A stretch of 64,000 nt of DNA from Paenibacillus solanacearum (GCF_910593845.1 NZ_CAJVAS010000012.1:124001-188000); one strand, 5' to 3'. Positions 44,331 to 53,748 are shown, numbered from the stretch's first letter. Made by a program: numbers and translations. Notes: generated by a model not told the origin, from the letters alone.

Positions 44331-45800
44331 ATGGGGAATATCAAGCCATATGTCAATTATGAAGATTTTGGCGCGAAGGGCGATGGAGAGACAGACGATA
44401 TGGAGGCGATCTGTGCCGCACATGCTTATGCCAATGCGCACGGCTTGCCGGTGAAGACCAGGTCCGATGCAACGTATTATATTGGCCCCAAAGCTTTGAC
44501 GGCCGTCATTGAAACGGATGTGGATTGGAGCACGACACGATTTACCATCGACGATACGGTTGTTGAGAATCATAAATTGGCTTGTTTTCATGTAAAGTCC
44601 GTACATACGCCTATAGAGCTGAAGATCCCGGCTTTGACCCGGGATCAGCGACAATTGGATATCGCGCTGGAGTCGGATTGCTATGTTATTGTTACTAATG
44701 ACAACAAGAAGAGATTTATCCGATTTGGATTAAATCAGAACAACGGGTCGAGTCAAACCGACTGCTTTATATTGAATAAAGAAGGCTCCATTGTTTCGCC
44801 TATTGATTGGGATTATGAGGAGATTACCAAGGCGGAAGCATGGCCAATCGAAAACAATGTACTGACCCTCAGCGGCGGTATTTTTACAACAATCGCGAAC
44901 CGTGGAGAGTCCAAATACGATTATTATGGCCGCGGGATCGATATTACCCGATCCAATACTGTGATTGACGGGGCGGTTCATTATATAGCAGGCGAAGTCG
45001 GTCACGGTTCTCCATACCGGGGATTTTTGAATGCCGTGCGCTGCGCTTATGTGACGATCCAGAACTGCTTTGTAAGCGGACACAAAATATACACAACGAT
45101 TGGCTCTGCGGGGAAGCCGGTATCGATGGGATCTTATGATCTTCATGCGAACAGCGTCATTGAGTTTAGGCTGCTCAACTGCCGGATGAACAACATTACA
45201 GACCGGACGCGATGGGGCGTTGTCGCATCGAATTTTTGCAAAAATATTCATGTGGAAAACTGCGTCATTTCGAGGCTGGACGCACATATGGGCGTATCCG
45301 GGACGTATACCATAAAAGATAGCCATATCGGATGGCAGGGCGTCAAAGCCATTGGCAGAGGGGTATTAATGCTGGATCATGTAGTCGCTCACGGGAATGC
45401 GTTAGTGGAATTCAGGAGTGACTACGGCAGCACATGGGAGGGCGAGGTCATCATTCGGGATTCCAATTGGATTCCATCAAACGGCCATGGTCGTACGCCC
45501 GAGCTTTTTGCTATTAGAAACAACGGCATGCATGATTTCGGATATACGTGCTACATGCCCCGGAAGGTGGAGATCACCAACCTGCATATAGACGATTCCA
45601 ACGTTCCGGCGAACGATGAAGCTCTTTATTTATTTTCCAATCCGTGCGACGACCGGGAGGAGCAGGACATCAAGCCGTACCCCTATGTATCCGCAAAAAA
45701 AATCATCTGCCGCAATGTCGTTTCAACGAGCGGTAAACAGCTGAACGTATGCCGGAATCCAGCGCCTTTTGCGGAAACGGAATTCATCGTATCGGAATGA
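44331..45800 (+). CDS. Right-handed beta-helix protein, pectate-lyase/GH28 superfamily
   Basis: A 489-residue protein. It begins NYEDFGAKGDGETDDMEAIC, the standard opening of Pectate_lyase_3/GH28-type beta-helix proteins, and continues with short repeating strands (for example CAYVTIQNCFVSGHK, KNIHVENCVISRLDA, TYTIKDSHIGW). It should bind or cleave a polysaccharide. No signal peptide is present, which is odd for a polysaccharide lyase; it may be cytoplasmic, phage-tailspike-derived, or secreted another way. GGAGGGAAG lies ahead of ATG 44331. Confidence 0.8.
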   Translation: MGNIKPYVNYEDFGAKGDGETDDMEAICAAHAYANAHGLPVKTRSDATYYIGPKALTAVIETDVDWSTTRFTIDDTVVENHKLACFHVKSVHTPIELKIPALTRDQRQLDIALESDCYVIVTNDNKKRFIRFGLNQNNGSSQTDCFILNKEGSIVSPIDWDYEEITKAEAWPIENNVLTLSGGIFTTIANRGESKYDYYGRGIDITRSNTVIDGAVHYIAGEVGHGSPYRGFLNAVRCAYVTIQNCFVSGHKIYTTIGSAGKPVSMGSYDLHANSVIEFRLLNCRMNNITDRTRWGVVASNFCKNIHVENCVISRLDAHMGVSGTYTIKDSHIGWQGVKAIGRGVLMLDHVVAHGNALVEFRSDYGSTWEGEVIIRDSNWIPSNGHGRTPELFAIRNNGMHDFGYTCYMPRKVEITNLHIDDSNVPANDEALYLFSNPCDDREEQDIKPYPYVSAKKIICRNVVSTSGKQLNVCRNPAPFAETEFIVSE

Positions 45801-46027
45801 GGACCGGTGTCCAATTCCAGGTAAAGCCTAGGGGTGGAAGCGCATCAATGGTCACGGTCGAAAGTTACGACCAGGTTTCGGCCCTTCGCCCCTTTTTGGC
45901 TTAAATTTCATGGATGTCATCTATGTTCGCATTACCCAATCGGAACATGTATATCAATAAGAATCGAAACCATCGCAATCGGCCGCATACGTGAATTTTC
46001 TTAGTTTCTATATCATAAGGTTTGGTG

Positions 46028-47599
46028 GTGGACAAAGGTTTGAGTAAGGGAATGCAGCTGTTAAACATGTTACTGATGTGCGCCATGGCGTGCGTCTGGC
46101 TCCCGGCAGCCTATGCTGCCGATTCGCAGCAAGGTGCAGCCGGACAAGCAGCCGAAGCCATCGTGCTTACGCTGAATGAACGAGTGGCCGTGGTCCGAAA
46201 TGCCGAGGTCACGCTGGATGCTCCTCCAGTGCTTGTTCGGGACACGACGATGGTACCGCTTCGCTTCATCGGGGAATCGCTGGGGGCGAAGATCGCGTGG
46301 GACGCGGCAACGAAGAACATCACGCTGACAAACGGAACAGACCGGATCGCGCTGAAGCTCGATCAAACATATGCAACGATCAACGGGAAGCGGGTGCTTC
46401 TGGAGCAGCCGGCTGTATTAATGGGAGATACGACAATGGTGCCGCTTCGCTTTATCGCGGAAGCGATTAAGCTCGACGTCGCTTTCGATGCGGACAGGCA
46501 GAGCATCACCTTGACCGGCCAAGGAACAGGTTCCGGCCCGAGCCCCCGCAAAAAGCTGGGACAGCCGACGGTGGAGAATCTGACGCAGCAGCTCGTCCAG
46601 TACAAAGGCGGCACCCATCTGATAAACAACCGCCTTACCTATGAGGTTACCGCGCAAAGCGAAATATTGAGCATCGCCGCGGCCGATGCGAATCAGGTGT
46701 ATATACTGAAGAAGATCGTTTCCGGGTCGAATGCGTATCAATTGTTAAAATGGAACGGGAAGGACGGTACGATTGCGCCGGAAGCTGCATTCGATTTCGA
46801 CGAGAAGCTCAGCTTCGATTATTTGGACCGGTATAACTTGAAAAGCAGCATGGATTACCGCTATATCGTCCCGCAAAAGCTGTATTATGACGATGCGAGC
46901 CGGAAGCTGTATTTGCAGGCCGCTCCAACCAAAGCTGGTTTCGAAAGCGATCTTAGCACCGTAATCTATGAAATATCGCCCAATGTAAAAATGGTTACTT
47001 ATTTCGTCAGTAAAAATACGAATGACGAGAGCCATAACTTTTTTGCAGCGGCAGGGGATAACGCGTTTTATTACGGCGATCTTTCAACGGGTAAGCTGTG
47101 CAGGGCGAAGGCCGGGGAGCGATGCGAGCCGTTCTCGAGCTTCTCGTCGGAACGGGGCAACAACAAGCTGACGGCGGCGGTGCGCGGCGATGAGGCGTTT
47201 GTCTTCGACCCGGCGCAGCAGCGTTTAAGCAAAGTGACGCCGAACGGGCTGGAGGACGTTGTCCGGCTGAACGTGGACCGCATTCGCTCCGCCGCTTCCC
47301 GCAACGGCTTGTTTTATGTGGCGAACGACCGTTACATCTACGAATTGAACACGGAAGGGAAGCTGACGGAATACGTCGATCTTCAGAAAGTGGTATACAA
47401 ACGAGGCGTATTCAATCCGGTCACCAAGAGGTACGACACGATGGACGCGCCGGACTCGTTCAGCCGCACCCGCCTATCCGTTCCGGGCGTGATCGAATGG
47501 ACCCCGGAGTCGATCTTGTCCGCGGACGCGAGCGGCAATCTTGTCATGTACGACAGCAAGAGCAGCGCGGTGCGGAAAATTAACGTGTACCCGGAATAA
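46028..47599 (+). CDS. Secreted stalk-domain protein (copper amine oxidase N-terminal type)
   Basis: About 523 residues. The signal peptide MLLMCAMACVWLPAAYAADS ends near residue 30. Two copper-amine-oxidase-N repeats follow, seen as VLVRDTTMVPLRFIGESLGA and VLMGDTTMVPLRFIAEAI. The remaining ~370 residues contain beta-propeller-like strands such as GLFYVANDRYIYELNTEGKL. The start is one of TTG 46022, GTG 46025 or GTG 46028; I choose 46028 since TAAGG is 7 bases ahead. It is probably a surface protein of unknown role, related in architecture to the one at 28731. Confidence 0.85.
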   Translation: MDKGLSKGMQLLNMLLMCAMACVWLPAAYAADSQQGAAGQAAEAIVLTLNERVAVVRNAEVTLDAPPVLVRDTTMVPLRFIGESLGAKIAWDAATKNITLTNGTDRIALKLDQTYATINGKRVLLEQPAVLMGDTTMVPLRFIAEAIKLDVAFDADRQSITLTGQGTGSGPSPRKKLGQPTVENLTQQLVQYKGGTHLINNRLTYEVTAQSEILSIAAADANQVYILKKIVSGSNAYQLLKWNGKDGTIAPEAAFDFDEKLSFDYLDRYNLKSSMDYRYIVPQKLYYDDASRKLYLQAAPTKAGFESDLSTVIYEISPNVKMVTYFVSKNTNDESHNFFAAAGDNAFYYGDLSTGKLCRAKAGERCEPFSSFSSERGNNKLTAAVRGDEAFVFDPAQQRLSKVTPNGLEDVVRLNVDRIRSAASRNGLFYVANDRYIYELNTEGKLTEYVDLQKVVYKRGVFNPVTKRYDTMDAPDSFSRTRLSVPGVIEWTPESILSADASGNLVMYDSKSSAVRKINVYPE

Positions 47600-47666
47600 G
47601 GGATGGCGTCACGGCTGATCCCGAAGAATGCGGCGCGGCGTTCCGATTCATTCGGGCGGAACCCCT

Positions 47667-47695
47667 TTGAAACTTCGCGGGCATTGTGCTATGAT
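47667..47695 (+). promoter_or_regulatory. Sigma-A promoter of the ilvB T-box leader
   Basis: TTGAAA (47667-47672), a 17-base spacer and TATGAT (47690-47695). The predicted start, near 47702, coincides with the beginning of the first T-box. Confidence 0.82.
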
Positions 47696-47701
47696 GTTGC
47701 C

Positions 47702-48077
47702 TATATAAAAAGTGTAGTAAGTGAAAAAAGCGTAGAAGAGAATAAAGTGCAACGATGCTTATGTCCAGAGAGCAAAGGGAAAGCTGGAACCTTCGCCATA
47801 AACGTTGTACGAAGTCATCTCGGAGCTTTTGCTTGAAAGCGGAGCAGTCGATGGACGCCGGAGAAGCGGCGAGCCGTCGCGGCATGACCATATCCGCGAG
47901 TAGATCCAAACGGAATGGCACCCGTTATCGTGCTGCAGGTAAGGAAATCTTACCTCTTGAGGCTGCGATCGCAAGATGGCAGCGAACCAGGGTGGTACCA
48001 CGAGAGCATACCCCTTTCGTCCCTAGGCCCGGCAGCTATATGCTGCCCGCCTGCGGATGAGAGGGGTTTATTGTTTT
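47702..48077 (+). promoter_or_regulatory. T-box leader 1 of ilvB, probably tRNA-Val-responsive
   Basis: The leader has the T-box sequence AGGGTGGTACCACG (47989-48002), the AG-bulge region (CAGAGAGCAAAGGGAAAGCTGG, split around 47766) and a terminator (CCCC at 48011 pairing with GGGG at ~48063, then TTTATTGTTTT). The likely specifier is GUC (47814-47816), placed just before CTCGGAGC and followed by a purine, which points to valine. This fits acetolactate synthase. The specifier was placed by comparison with other T-boxes from memory. Confidence 0.88.
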
Positions 48078-48081
48078 GAAT

Positions 48082-48434
48082 ACGAAGAAGCGTGGAAGAG
48101 AGTAAAGCGCAAACGGGCCTTACGTTCAGAGAGCAGAGGGAAAGCTGAGACCTTTGCCGTAAGTGTTGCGCGAAGTCGTCTCGGAGCTTTTGCTTGAAAG
48201 CGGAGCAGTCGATGGACGCCGGAGAAGCGGCGAGCCGTCGCGGCATGACCATATCCGCGAGTAGATCCAAACGGAATGGCACCCGTTATCGTGCTGCAGG
48301 TAAGGGCGACCTTACCTCATGAGGCTGCGATCGCAAGATGGCAGCGAATCAGGGTGGTACCACGAAAGCATACCCCTTTCGTCCCTAGGCCCGGCAGCTG
48401 TATGCTGCCAGCCTGCGGATGAGAGGGGTTTTTT
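48082..48434 (+). promoter_or_regulatory. T-box leader 2 of ilvB, near-duplicate of leader 1
   Basis: A second complete T-box follows directly, with T-box sequence at 48351-48364, specifier GUC at 48175-48177 and a terminator ending in TTTTTT (48429-48434). About 125 bases (48181-48305) are identical to leader 1 (47820-47944), while the 5' third has diverged. No separate promoter is obvious, so polymerase must pass both antiterminators in series before ilvB. Confidence 0.88.
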
Positions 48435-48459
48435 AGTGATAAATAAGGAGGAACATGTT

Positions 48460-50190
48460 ATGAAAAAATCGACGGCAGCGCACAGTGAACCGGCCTCTCA
48501 AGCAGAGGCGACCATAACCGGATCGGAGGCGCTCCTGCGCAGTTTGCTGCAAGAGGGCGTGGAATGCGTATTCGGGTACCCGGGAGGAAGCGTGCTGTAT
48601 ATCTATGACGCGATGGCCGGCAATCCGGAGTTCAAGCACGTATTGACGCGGCATGAGCAGGGAGCAATCCATGCGGCGGATGGGTACGCCCGGTCTACCG
48701 GCAAGGTAGGCGTATGCATCGCCACATCCGGCCCGGGAGCGACCAACCTCATCACGGGCATTGCGACGGCTTATATGGACTCGGTGCCGCTCGTTATCAT
48801 TACCGGCAACGTCCCGACGGCCGTGATGGGCACGGATGCCTTCCAGGAGGCGGACATATTCAGCATGACGATGCCGATCACGAAGCATAATTACCTCGTT
48901 CTGGACGCGAACGACCTGCCGCGGATCGTTCGGGAAGCCTTTCATATCGCAAATACCGGGAGGAAGGGACCGGTACTGATCGATATTCCGAAGGACGTGT
49001 CGAACCAGACCATACGGTATGAGCCGTCCCCAAGCCTTAACTTGCGAGGATACGACCCGTGTCCGGAGCCGGCTACGGCGGAGATCGACCGGTTGATCCG
49101 GGCGATTGCCGAATCGGAGAGACCGGTCCTCATCGCGGGCGGCGGGGTCGTGTATGCGAATGCCGCCGAGGAGCTGCTCGCATTCGCTAATATTACGCAG
49201 GTGCCCGTCGCCGCTACACTGCTTGGCTTGGGCGGCTTCCCCGGCAGCCACAGCCTGTTCCTTGGGATGGCGGGACATCACGGGACGTATGCGGCGAATA
49301 CGGCGATCCAAAACGCCGATCTGGTCATTTCGATCGGCTCGCGGTTTGACGACCGAGTGACGATGAAGGTGGACGGCTTCGCGCCCAAGGCGAGACGGAT
49401 TGCCCATATCGACATCGATCCTGCGGAAATCGGGAAGAACGTCAAGACGGATATCGCTTGCGTCGGGGACATCAAGGCTGTGCTCCAGTATGCCAATACG
49501 ATCGCGGTACCGGCTCCTTGCGGCCGCTGGCTGGAAGAAGTTCAAACGAACAAACGGAATTACCCGCTGCGGTATACGGACTCTGACACGGAGCTGAAGC
49601 CGCAATTCGTTATCGAGATGATCCATGAGGCTACCGAAGGCGAAGCGATCGTGACGACGGATGTCGGTCAGCATCAAATGTGGTCTGCACAATTTTACAA
49701 GTTCAAGCATCCGCGCTCGCTGATCTCGTCGGGCGGCTTGGGAACGATGGGCTTCGGCCTCCCGTCGGCGATCGGAGCCCAGATCGGGAATCCGGACCGG
49801 ATCGTCGTATCTGTCAACGGAGACGGCGGCATGCAAATGTGCGCGCAGGAGCTGGCGATTTGCGCCATTCATCAGATCCCTGTCAAAATCGTCGTCATCA
49901 ACAACCGGGTGCTGGGGATGGTACGGCAGCAGCAGGAGCTGATGTACGAAAGCCGTTACAGCCAAATCGATCTCGCGGGCAGTCCGGATTTCGTAAAGCT
50001 GGCCGAAGCGTACGGTGTGAAGGGGCTCAGGGCAAGCAATAAAGCGGAGGCGATCCTCGCTTGGCAGGAGGCGATGCGTACGCCGGGTCCTGTGCTTGTG
50101 GAGTTCGTCGTGTCGAAGGACGAGAATGTGTATCCGATGGTTCTTGCCGGAACCCCGCTAAATCAAATGCTATTGGGCGATTTCGAATAA
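48460..50190 (+). CDS. ilvB: Acetolactate synthase large subunit
   Basis: A 576-residue TPP enzyme catalysing the first shared step of valine, leucine and isoleucine synthesis. Visible are the catalytic-Glu region CVFGYPGGSVLYIYDA, RHEQGAIHAADGYAR, the TPP/Mg motif VNGDGGMQMCAQEL...VKIVVINN and the end VYPMVLAGTPLNQM. ATG 48460 has AAGGAGG about 9 bases ahead. The usual partners ilvN and ilvC are not downstream; the next gene is a UbiD decarboxylase. The gene stands alone under two T-boxes, so it may be an extra, amino-acid-starvation-induced copy. Confidence 0.95.
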   Translation: MKKSTAAHSEPASQAEATITGSEALLRSLLQEGVECVFGYPGGSVLYIYDAMAGNPEFKHVLTRHEQGAIHAADGYARSTGKVGVCIATSGPGATNLITGIATAYMDSVPLVIITGNVPTAVMGTDAFQEADIFSMTMPITKHNYLVLDANDLPRIVREAFHIANTGRKGPVLIDIPKDVSNQTIRYEPSPSLNLRGYDPCPEPATAEIDRLIRAIAESERPVLIAGGGVVYANAAEELLAFANITQVPVAATLLGLGGFPGSHSLFLGMAGHHGTYAANTAIQNADLVISIGSRFDDRVTMKVDGFAPKARRIAHIDIDPAEIGKNVKTDIACVGDIKAVLQYANTIAVPAPCGRWLEEVQTNKRNYPLRYTDSDTELKPQFVIEMIHEATEGEAIVTTDVGQHQMWSAQFYKFKHPRSLISSGGLGTMGFGLPSAIGAQIGNPDRIVVSVNGDGGMQMCAQELAICAIHQIPVKIVVINNRVLGMVRQQQELMYESRYSQIDLAGSPDFVKLAEAYGVKGLRASNKAEAILAWQEAMRTPGPVLVEFVVSKDENVYPMVLAGTPLNQMLLGDFE

Positions 50191-50342
50191 GAATGCGCGC
50201 AACAGATGAACGCAGGCAAGGCGAAAGAGGCAGCTGAGGCATCGTTTCGTCAAATGACGGCCATGGCTTAGACGTATTCGGTACGATGTGGTACTGTAAG
50301 GATAATAACAATTATTCAACTGATTTGGAGTGGGCCGTTCAC

Positions 50343-52169
50343 ATGTATCGTAGTTTAGAGGAATGCATTGTCGAGCTTGAACAGCACGGACATTTGGTGC
50401 GTATTCGCGAGGAAGTGGACCCTTATCTGGAAATGGCCGCGATTCACATGAAAGTATATGAAGCCGGAGGACCGGCGTTGTTGTTCGAGAACGTGAAGGG
50501 GACGAAATTCCGCGCTGTATCTAATCTGTTCGGCACGATGGAGCGGTCCAAGTTTATATTCCGCAACACGTGGGAATCCGTGCAGGACGTAGTGGCGCTG
50601 CGCAACGATCCGATGAAGGCTCTGCGGAACCCGCTCAAGCAAGTCGCAACCGGGCTGGCGGCATGGAAGGCGCTGCCCGTCAAGCAAGCCGGCGGCCAGC
50701 CGGTGACGCTGCAGGAGATCTCCATTACGGATCTTCCGCAAATCCAGCATTGGCCGATGGATGGCGGCGCGTTCATTACGCTGCCTCAAGTCTACTCGGA
50801 AGACCCGGATAAGCCGGGCATTATGAATTCGAATCTCGGGATGTACCGCGTGCAACTGAGCGGCAACGATTACGCGGCTAACCGGGAAATCGGGCTGCAT
50901 TATCAGATTCACCGCGGCATCGGCATCCATCAGGCGAAGGCAACCAAGCGAGGAGAGCCGCTGAAAGTGAGCATATTCGTCGGCGGTCCTCCGGCGCATA
51001 CGCTGTCGGCCGTAATGCCGCTGCCCGAAGGGTTAAGCGAGATGACGTTCGCCGGCCTGCTGGCCGGGCGCCGTTTCCGCTACAGTTATGTCGACGGCTA
51101 CTGCATCAGCAACGATGCTGATTTTGTTATTACCGGGGAAATATATCCGGGCGAGACGAAGCCGGAAGGTCCGTTCGGGGATCATCTCGGCTACTACAGC
51201 CTGGTCCACCCGTTTCCGCTCATGAGAGTGCATAAAGTGTACGCGAAGCCGAACGCGATCTGGCCGTTCACCGTCGTCGGCCGGCCGCCGCAGGAGGACA
51301 CTTCCTTCGGCGAGCTGATTCATGAATTGACGGGGGACGCCATTCAATCGGAGATTCCGGGCGTCAAGGAAGTTCATGCGGTCGACGCCGCGGGCGTTCA
51401 TCCGCTGCTGTTCGCCATCGGCAGCGAGCGCTACACTCCGTACCAGAAGGTGAAGCAGCCGAGCGAGATGCTGACGATCGCCAACCGGATTCTGGGCACG
51501 AATCAGCTCAGTCTGGCGAAATACGTATTCATTACGGCGGAGGAAGAAGTGCCGCTGGATACGCACCGGGAAGCCGACTTCCTGATGTATATACTGGAGC
51601 GGATCGATCTTCGCCGGGATGTTCATTTCTACACGAACACGACCATCGATACGCTGGATTATTCGGGTACCGGACTGAATGAAGGGAGCAAGGCGGTTCT
51701 TGCCGCGTACGGGGACAAGAAGCGGGACTTGTGCAAGGAGCCGCCTGACGTGCTGACGCGGCTGGGGGAATTTGCGAATCCGCGGCTTGTCATGCCGGGG
51801 GTCGTGGCGCTTGAAGGACCAAGCTATACAACGGAGGCGCAGGCGCAGCAGGAGTTCCGCGCGCTTAGCGATGCGATCGCGGCCGAAGGTCCGATGCCAT
51901 CGTGCCCGCTGATCGTTGTGTGCGACGACAGCCGCTTCCTGAGCGATAACGTTGCCAACTTCTTGTGGGCGACCTTTACGCGCAGCAATCCTTCGCATGA
52001 CATGCACGGCGTGAACAGCTCGACCGAGCATAAGCATTGGGGCTGCGACAATCTGATCATCGATGCGCGGATCAAGCCCCATCATGCGCCGCCGCTTGAA
52101 TACGATCCTGCCGTTCTGAAACGCATCGAGCGCTTGTTCGTCAAAGGCGCGTGCCTCGGCAGTTTATAG
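50343..52169 (+). CDS. UbiD family decarboxylase
   Basis: A 608-residue member of the UbiD family of prenylated-FMN-dependent (de)carboxylases. It starts YRSLEECIVELEQHGHLVRI and contains LGMYRVQLSGNDYAANREIGLHYQIHRGIG and EYPG/EIYPGETKPEGPFGDHLGYYS, the blocks that bind prFMN, Mn and the catalytic Glu. UbiX, which makes the cofactor, is not adjacent. The substrate is unknown; relatives act on aromatic or unsaturated acids. It lies 150 bases after ilvB with no terminator seen between them, so read-through from ilvB is possible. Confidence 0.92.
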   Translation: MYRSLEECIVELEQHGHLVRIREEVDPYLEMAAIHMKVYEAGGPALLFENVKGTKFRAVSNLFGTMERSKFIFRNTWESVQDVVALRNDPMKALRNPLKQVATGLAAWKALPVKQAGGQPVTLQEISITDLPQIQHWPMDGGAFITLPQVYSEDPDKPGIMNSNLGMYRVQLSGNDYAANREIGLHYQIHRGIGIHQAKATKRGEPLKVSIFVGGPPAHTLSAVMPLPEGLSEMTFAGLLAGRRFRYSYVDGYCISNDADFVITGEIYPGETKPEGPFGDHLGYYSLVHPFPLMRVHKVYAKPNAIWPFTVVGRPPQEDTSFGELIHELTGDAIQSEIPGVKEVHAVDAAGVHPLLFAIGSERYTPYQKVKQPSEMLTIANRILGTNQLSLAKYVFITAEEEVPLDTHREADFLMYILERIDLRRDVHFYTNTTIDTLDYSGTGLNEGSKAVLAAYGDKKRDLCKEPPDVLTRLGEFANPRLVMPGVVALEGPSYTTEAQAQQEFRALSDAIAAEGPMPSCPLIVVCDDSRFLSDNVANFLWATFTRSNPSHDMHGVNSSTEHKHWGCDNLIIDARIKPHHAPPLEYDPAVLKRIERLFVKGACLGSL

Positions 52170-52222
52170 CAGAGCAGATGGGCGTCCGAGAACGCATGAC
52201 GGCGCCTGACAACAACGAATAG

Positions 52223-52273
52223 AAGCTTCCGGCACGGAGCGGCGATCAGGCTGCTTGCGTGCCGGAAGCTTTT
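52223..52273 (+). terminator. Terminator after the UbiD gene
   Basis: A 14-bp perfect stem AAGCTTCCGGCACG/CGTGCCGGAAGCTT (52223-52236 with 52258-52271) that runs into a short TTTT. Confidence 0.75.
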
Positions 52274-52334
52274 GCTGCTTCACGGGGAGAATCGAAGGCG
52301 TCCCGCACTGAGGTACTGCGCGGCGACGGCCTGG

Positions 52335-52892
52335 CTATTCCAGGTTTGCGTGCTGGCCGAACATCGCTTCCGAGCCGATCTTCTGCGATGCCATCAGCCT
52401 TAGGATGACTGCATCGAAAAACAACAGCAACGTTTGCTCGAACAAGGAGCCCATCGGCTGGATCGTTCCGAAGGCGCCGTCGCTCTTGTCCTTGGGCGCA
52501 CCGGGCAAACGCACGACCACGTCTGCCGTTCCCCCGATCGTCGATTCGGGGAATATGGTGACGGCGGCCACCGCCGCGCCAATCCCTTTGGCTTTAGCCG
52601 CCATGGACGCCAGGCTCTTTGTTTCCCCGGAGCCGGACCCGATGATCAGCAGGTCGTCCTGCGTAAGCCCGGGCGTCACCGTTTCGCCAACGACATAGGT
52701 AGCGTAGCCCATATGCATGAGCCTCATCGCGAATGCGCGGATCATGAGGCCGGAGCGGCCGGCGCCGGCGACGAATATTTTGTTCGCTCGTACGATGGCG
52801 TCCGCCAGCTGCTCCGCTTGCGCATCGGACATTTGCCCTGCGGACCGTTCCAGCTCTTTAATAATCTCGGCCAAATATTCCGTCGTCCGCAT
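52335..52892 (-). CDS. hxlB: 6-phospho-3-hexuloisomerase
   Basis: A 185-residue SIS-domain isomerase of the ribulose monophosphate pathway: hexulose-6-phosphate to fructose-6-phosphate. Recognisable parts are NKIFVAGAGRSGLMIRAFAMRLMHMGY, VGETVTPGLTQDDLLIIGSGSGET and the end KIGSEAMFGQHANLE, which is diagnostic for PHI. It follows hxlA by 4 bases in one operon. Together they trap formaldehyde with ribulose-5-phosphate. Confidence 0.96.
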   Translation of the reverse strand: MRTTEYLAEIIKELERSAGQMSDAQAEQLADAIVRANKIFVAGAGRSGLMIRAFAMRLMHMGYATYVVGETVTPGLTQDDLLIIGSGSGETKSLASMAAKAKGIGAAVAAVTIFPESTIGGTADVVVRLPGAPKDKSDGAFGTIQPMGSLFEQTLLLFFDAVILRLMASQKIGSEAMFGQHANLE

Positions 52893-52896
52893 CGGG

Positions 52897-53529
52897 TTAC
52901 CCTCGCTTGATAAGCCCGTGCATTTCCGCAGCTGCGGCTTTTATATCGTTCTGGCCCGTGATGCCGCCGCCTACGATGATCAGATCCGGCCGGGCTGCGA
53001 TCACCTCGGGCAGCGTGCTCAGCTTAATGCCGCCGGCAATGGCCGTCTTGGCATGCTTCACGACGCGTTTGATCGTCTGCAAGTCCTCGAACGAATTTTT
53101 GCCGACGGCTTGCAGGTCGTATCCGGTATGCACGCAAATGTAGTCGACGCCGAGCGCGTCCACCTGCTGTGCGCGTTCTTCCAGATGCTTGACCCCGATC
53201 ATATCGACGAGAATTTGTTTGTTATGCTTTCTCGCCTCCTCGACTGCGCCTTGAATCGTCAAATCCTCGGACGCGCCAAGCACCGTAACAATATCCGCCC
53301 CGGCTTCGGACGCTTTCATGACCTCGTATCCGGCGGCGTCCATAATTTTCAGGTCGGCGAGAACGGTCAGGTGGGGGAAAGCGGCTTTGATTTCTTTTAC
53401 GGCTTTCAACCCTTCATTGATCACGACAGGCGTGCCGATTTCCACGATATCGATATACGGTTCAACCTCTTGAATGACTTGCTTGGCTTGCGGGATGTCT
53501 ACCAGATCTAATGCCAGTTGTAACTGCAT
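52897..53529 (-). CDS. hxlA: 3-hexulose-6-phosphate synthase
   Basis: A 210-residue TIM-barrel aldolase of the orotidine-phosphate-decarboxylase superfamily. It condenses formaldehyde with ribulose-5-phosphate. The DxKxxD motif is DLKIMD, with EIGTPVVINEG and ICVHTGYDLQAVG also typical. The ATG at 53529 has GAGGAG about 9 bases ahead; a longer frame to 53580 has no such site. hxlB follows directly. An inverted GTAC-type repeat upstream (53609-53635) is a candidate HxlR site. Confidence 0.95.
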   Translation of the reverse strand: MQLQLALDLVDIPQAKQVIQEVEPYIDIVEIGTPVVINEGLKAVKEIKAAFPHLTVLADLKIMDAAGYEVMKASEAGADIVTVLGASEDLTIQGAVEEARKHNKQILVDMIGVKHLEERAQQVDALGVDYICVHTGYDLQAVGKNSFEDLQTIKRVVKHAKTAIAGGIKLSTLPEVIAARPDLIIVGGGITGQNDIKAAAAEMHGLIKRG

Positions 53530-53608
53530 CGTGATCACTCCTCTTCTGTGTTTGGGTTGTGCTTTCATAGCCATGGGCACATTGTAAAACGTAAATTCCC
53601 AAAAGAGA

Positions 53609-53635
53609 AGTACGCACTATTTTGTAACGTAGTAC
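53609..53635. promoter_or_regulatory. Candidate HxlR operator upstream of hxlAB
   Basis: AGTAC occurs at both ends (53609-53613 and 53631-53635) of an imperfect symmetric element about 80 bases before hxlA. A related GGTACTT occurs at 54134-54140, between hxlR and the SDR gene. In B. subtilis HxlR binds two sites ahead of hxlA. The match here is only by position and partial symmetry. Confidence 0.4.
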
Positions 53636-53656
53636 CCAAACGGATACCAAGGACAT

Positions 53657-53693
53657 GGAAAAAGACCCCGAGCCTGTCGGTTCGAGGCCTATG
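53657..53693 (-). terminator. Terminator of hxlR
   Basis: Minus-strand hairpin CCTCGA...TCGGGG followed by TCTTTTTCC, about 55 bases after the hxlR stop. It separates hxlR from hxlAB. Confidence 0.65.
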
Positions 53694-53748
53694 ATTCGCA
53701 GCCTCCGCGGGGAAGGCTAGCGGCGTACAATGATCGGCTGGGCGCGTG

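Noticed and set aside
47603..48060. Short open frames within the T-box leaders
   Set aside because: They overlap conserved structural RNA elements and occur in both copies only because the leaders are duplicated.
47820..48305. Duplicated ~125-base block as an assembly artefact or insertion element
   Set aside because: Flanking parts of the two copies have diverged and each forms a complete T-box with its own terminator, so a real tandem duplication is the better reading.
48433..49965. 510-codon open frame on the minus strand
   Set aside because: Antisense shadow of ilvB; no motif and no ribosome site.
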